This document shows positions 5,825-7,132 of a DNA stretch of 7,132 nt, piece by piece. Position 1 is the first letter of the stretch; each line of letters starts with the position of its first letter. The notes beneath the pieces are model-generated. The model was not told the DNA's origin. It ran no database searches and saw only the letters and a list, made by a program, of their open reading frames with translations. The stretch comes from Pseudomonadota bacterium. Its GTDB lineage: Bacteria > Pseudomonadota > Gammaproteobacteria > Burkholderiales > Burkholderiaceae_B. The position numbers were made by a program, and so were the translations under genes. The DNA is taken from positions 1-7,132 of the forward strand of contig JAEYVD010000454.1 in NCBI GenBank assembly GCA_023432075.1. Reading direction: 5' to 3'.

Positions 5825-6883
5825 ATGAAACGAAGCATCCTGATGGCGCTGCTGACGACCGTCGTGACCGCGCTCGCTGCGGCCGGACCGTCCCGTGCCC
5901 AGACCGCCGCCTTGCCCGAAGCGCACTTCGCGGTGGTCGGAGGCGGCAGCCACAACTACACTTTCGGCGCGGTCGAAAAGCCGTTCTGGGAAAAAACCTT
6001 GCCCCAGGACTCCGGCGGCAAGGTCACGGCCGAACTGATCGGCCTGTCCGAGAGCGGCCTGAAAGGACCGGAGATCGTGCGCCTGATGCGGGCCGGCGCG
6101 CTCGACGTGGGCATGGGCGTGTTCGCCTTCGTGAGCGGCGACGACCCGACCTTCGAGGGCGTGGATCTGCCCGGCATGGCCACCGACTTTGCCACCGCGC
6201 GCAAGATGGTCGCCGCCTACCGGCCGGTGCTGGAAAAGCGCATGCTCCAGCGCCACGGCGTGCGGCTGCTGGCCACCGTGCCGTACACGGCCCAGGTGTT
6301 CTTCTGCCGCACCCCCGTCAAAAGCCTGGCCGACTTGAAGGGCCGCAAGGTGCGCACGCGCGGCAGCAACATGGCCGAATACGTGCGCGCACTGGGCGCC
6401 TCGCCGGTGACCATTGCGTTTGCGGAGGTGATTCCCGCCCTGCAAACCGGCGTGGTCGACTGCGCGGTGACGGGCATCGGCTCGGGCAACGCGGCCAAAT
6501 GGTACGACGTGGCCAAGAATCTCTATCTGCTGCCGATCGACTGGTCCATCGGCTTTTACGCCATCGCCGAACGCCGCTGGCAGAAGCTCGATCCCGCCGT
6601 GCAGCAGTTCATGCTCAAGGAGGCGCAGGTGCTGGAAGCGCGCCTGTGGGACGAGACCGGCCGCGAAGGCGACTACGCACTAGCCTGCAACACCGGCCAG
6701 GGCGAATGCCGCATCCACAGCCAGGCCGACATGCAGGCCACCGCACCCACCGAGGCCGAGCGCGCCACGCTGCGCGAGGTAGCCACCGACATGGCAAGCC
6801 GCTGGGCCAAGCGTTGCGGCGGCGAATGCGCCGACAACTGGAGCGCGTCCGTGGGCCAGGCCCTGGGCGTCACGCTGCGCTGA
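5825..6883 (+). CDS. TRAP transporter solute-binding protein, DctP family
   Basis: A 352-residue periplasmic receptor of a TRAP importer, which uses an ion gradient to take up organic acids. The signal peptide covers residues 1-25, with cleavage after SRA, before QTA. The DctP core is clear at 169-218: ADLKGRKVRTRGSN, then ALGASPVTIAFAEVIPALQTGVVD split over 189-212. Arg177 sits where family members clamp the ligand carboxylate, so the ligand is probably an organic anion. AGGGGGA (5814-5820) lies 4 bases before the ATG and supports this start. The 58 bases after the amidase stop hold no terminator, so the gene probably belongs to the same operon. The mature protein has six cysteines (161, 213, 288, 295, 331, 335), with C-X6-C and C-X3-C pairs near the C terminus that could form disulfides in the periplasm. 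The TRAP small permease follows 16 bases later. Confidence 0.93.
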   Translation: MKRSILMALLTTVVTALAAAGPSRAQTAALPEAHFAVVGGGSHNYTFGAVEKPFWEKTLPQDSGGKVTAELIGLSESGLKGPEIVRLMRAGALDVGMGVFAFVSGDDPTFEGVDLPGMATDFATARKMVAAYRPVLEKRMLQRHGVRLLATVPYTAQVFFCRTPVKSLADLKGRKVRTRGSNMAEYVRALGASPVTIAFAEVIPALQTGVVDCAVTGIGSGNAAKWYDVAKNLYLLPIDWSIGFYAIAERRWQKLDPAVQQFMLKEAQVLEARLWDETGREGDYALACNTGQGECRIHSQADMQATAPTEAERATLREVATDMASRWAKRCGGECADNWSASVGQALGVTLR

Positions 6884-6899
6884 ACATCAAGGAACTCTC

Positions 6900-7132
6900 A
6901 TGACGACAGAAACGCATGGTTCGCTACGCCTCCTTGATCGCGTGGCCCGCATCGGCGCCTGGATAGGTGGTCTGGGACTGCTGCTCGTATCCTGGCTCAT
7001 CGTGGCCGACCTCGCCTCGCGCAAGTTCGCCGGCGTCTCGCTTGGCGGCGCCGACGAGCTGGCCGGGTACACCCTCGCCATCGCAAGCGCCTGGGCCTTT
7101 CCCATCACCTTGCTGCGCCGCTCGCACATCCG
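6900..7132 (+). CDS. TRAP transporter small permease, DctQ family (cut by window edge)
   Basis: The first 77 residues of a DctQ-type four-helix membrane subunit; the rest lies beyond the right edge. Helix 1 spans about 18-38 (hydrophobic, ending IVADLASR), and helix 2 spans about 55-72. The segment GGADELAGYTLAIASAW (49-65), followed by the RRSHIR ending at the window edge, is the DctQ signature: the conserved Glu before helix 2 and the R-x-H-I-R loop after it. AAGGA (6889-6893) lies 6 bases before the ATG, and the start is 16 bases after the DctP stop, so the genes are cotranscribed. A DctM large permease would be expected next. DctQ is required with DctM for transport. Confidence 0.9.
   Translation, partial: MTTETHGSLRLLDRVARIGAWIGGLGLLLVSWLIVADLASRKFAGVSLGGADELAGYTLAIASAWAFPITLLRRSHI

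Overview
The window reads as high-GC betaproteobacterial chromosome, most likely Bordetella, Achromobacter or a close Alcaligenaceae relative. That placement is an inference. It rests on the GC-rich codon use, a stand-alone Bug/TctC periplasmic binding protein (a family greatly expanded in those genera), and the mix of TRAP and TTT uptake proteins with LysR and MarR regulators. I see no rRNA or tRNA gene, CRISPR array, insertion sequence or other sign of a mobile element.

Layout. (1) Positions 1-1354, minus strand: a MarR-GNAT fusion protein followed 21 bases later by an EamA/DMT drug/metabolite transporter that runs off the left edge. Upstream of the fusion gene are two identical-arm palindromes (GTTGT-N5-ACAAC) spaced 21 bp centre to centre, lying over a recognisable promoter. 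They look like an autoregulatory MarR operator. (2) Positions 1560-2594, plus strand: a solitary Bug/TctC-type solute-binding protein with its own ribosome binding site and a strong intrinsic terminator. (3) Positions 2649-7132: a divergently controlled catabolic/uptake locus. A LysR regulator (minus strand) faces an RraA-like protein, an amidase-signature hydrolase, a TRAP DctP-type binding protein and the start of a TRAP DctQ small permease. The DctM large permease would be expected just beyond the right edge.

How the genes may work together. The LysR-RraA-amidase-TRAP locus looks like a substrate-inducible unit. An organic anion would be imported by the TRAP system, an amide bond cleaved by the amidase (Lys-Ser-Ser triad intact), and the product handled by the RraA-like protein. 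That protein lacks two of the three residues of the class II pyruvate aldolase signature, so its chemistry is uncertain. The RraA and amidase genes overlap by ATGA and are probably translationally coupled. No substrate can be assigned from sequence alone. The left-hand MarR-GNAT/EamA pair looks like a small sensing, modification and export module. I found no clearly new type of system. The points most worth checking are the paired palindromes, the degenerate RraA active site joined to an amidase, and the long inverted repeat in the lysR/rraA intergenic region.
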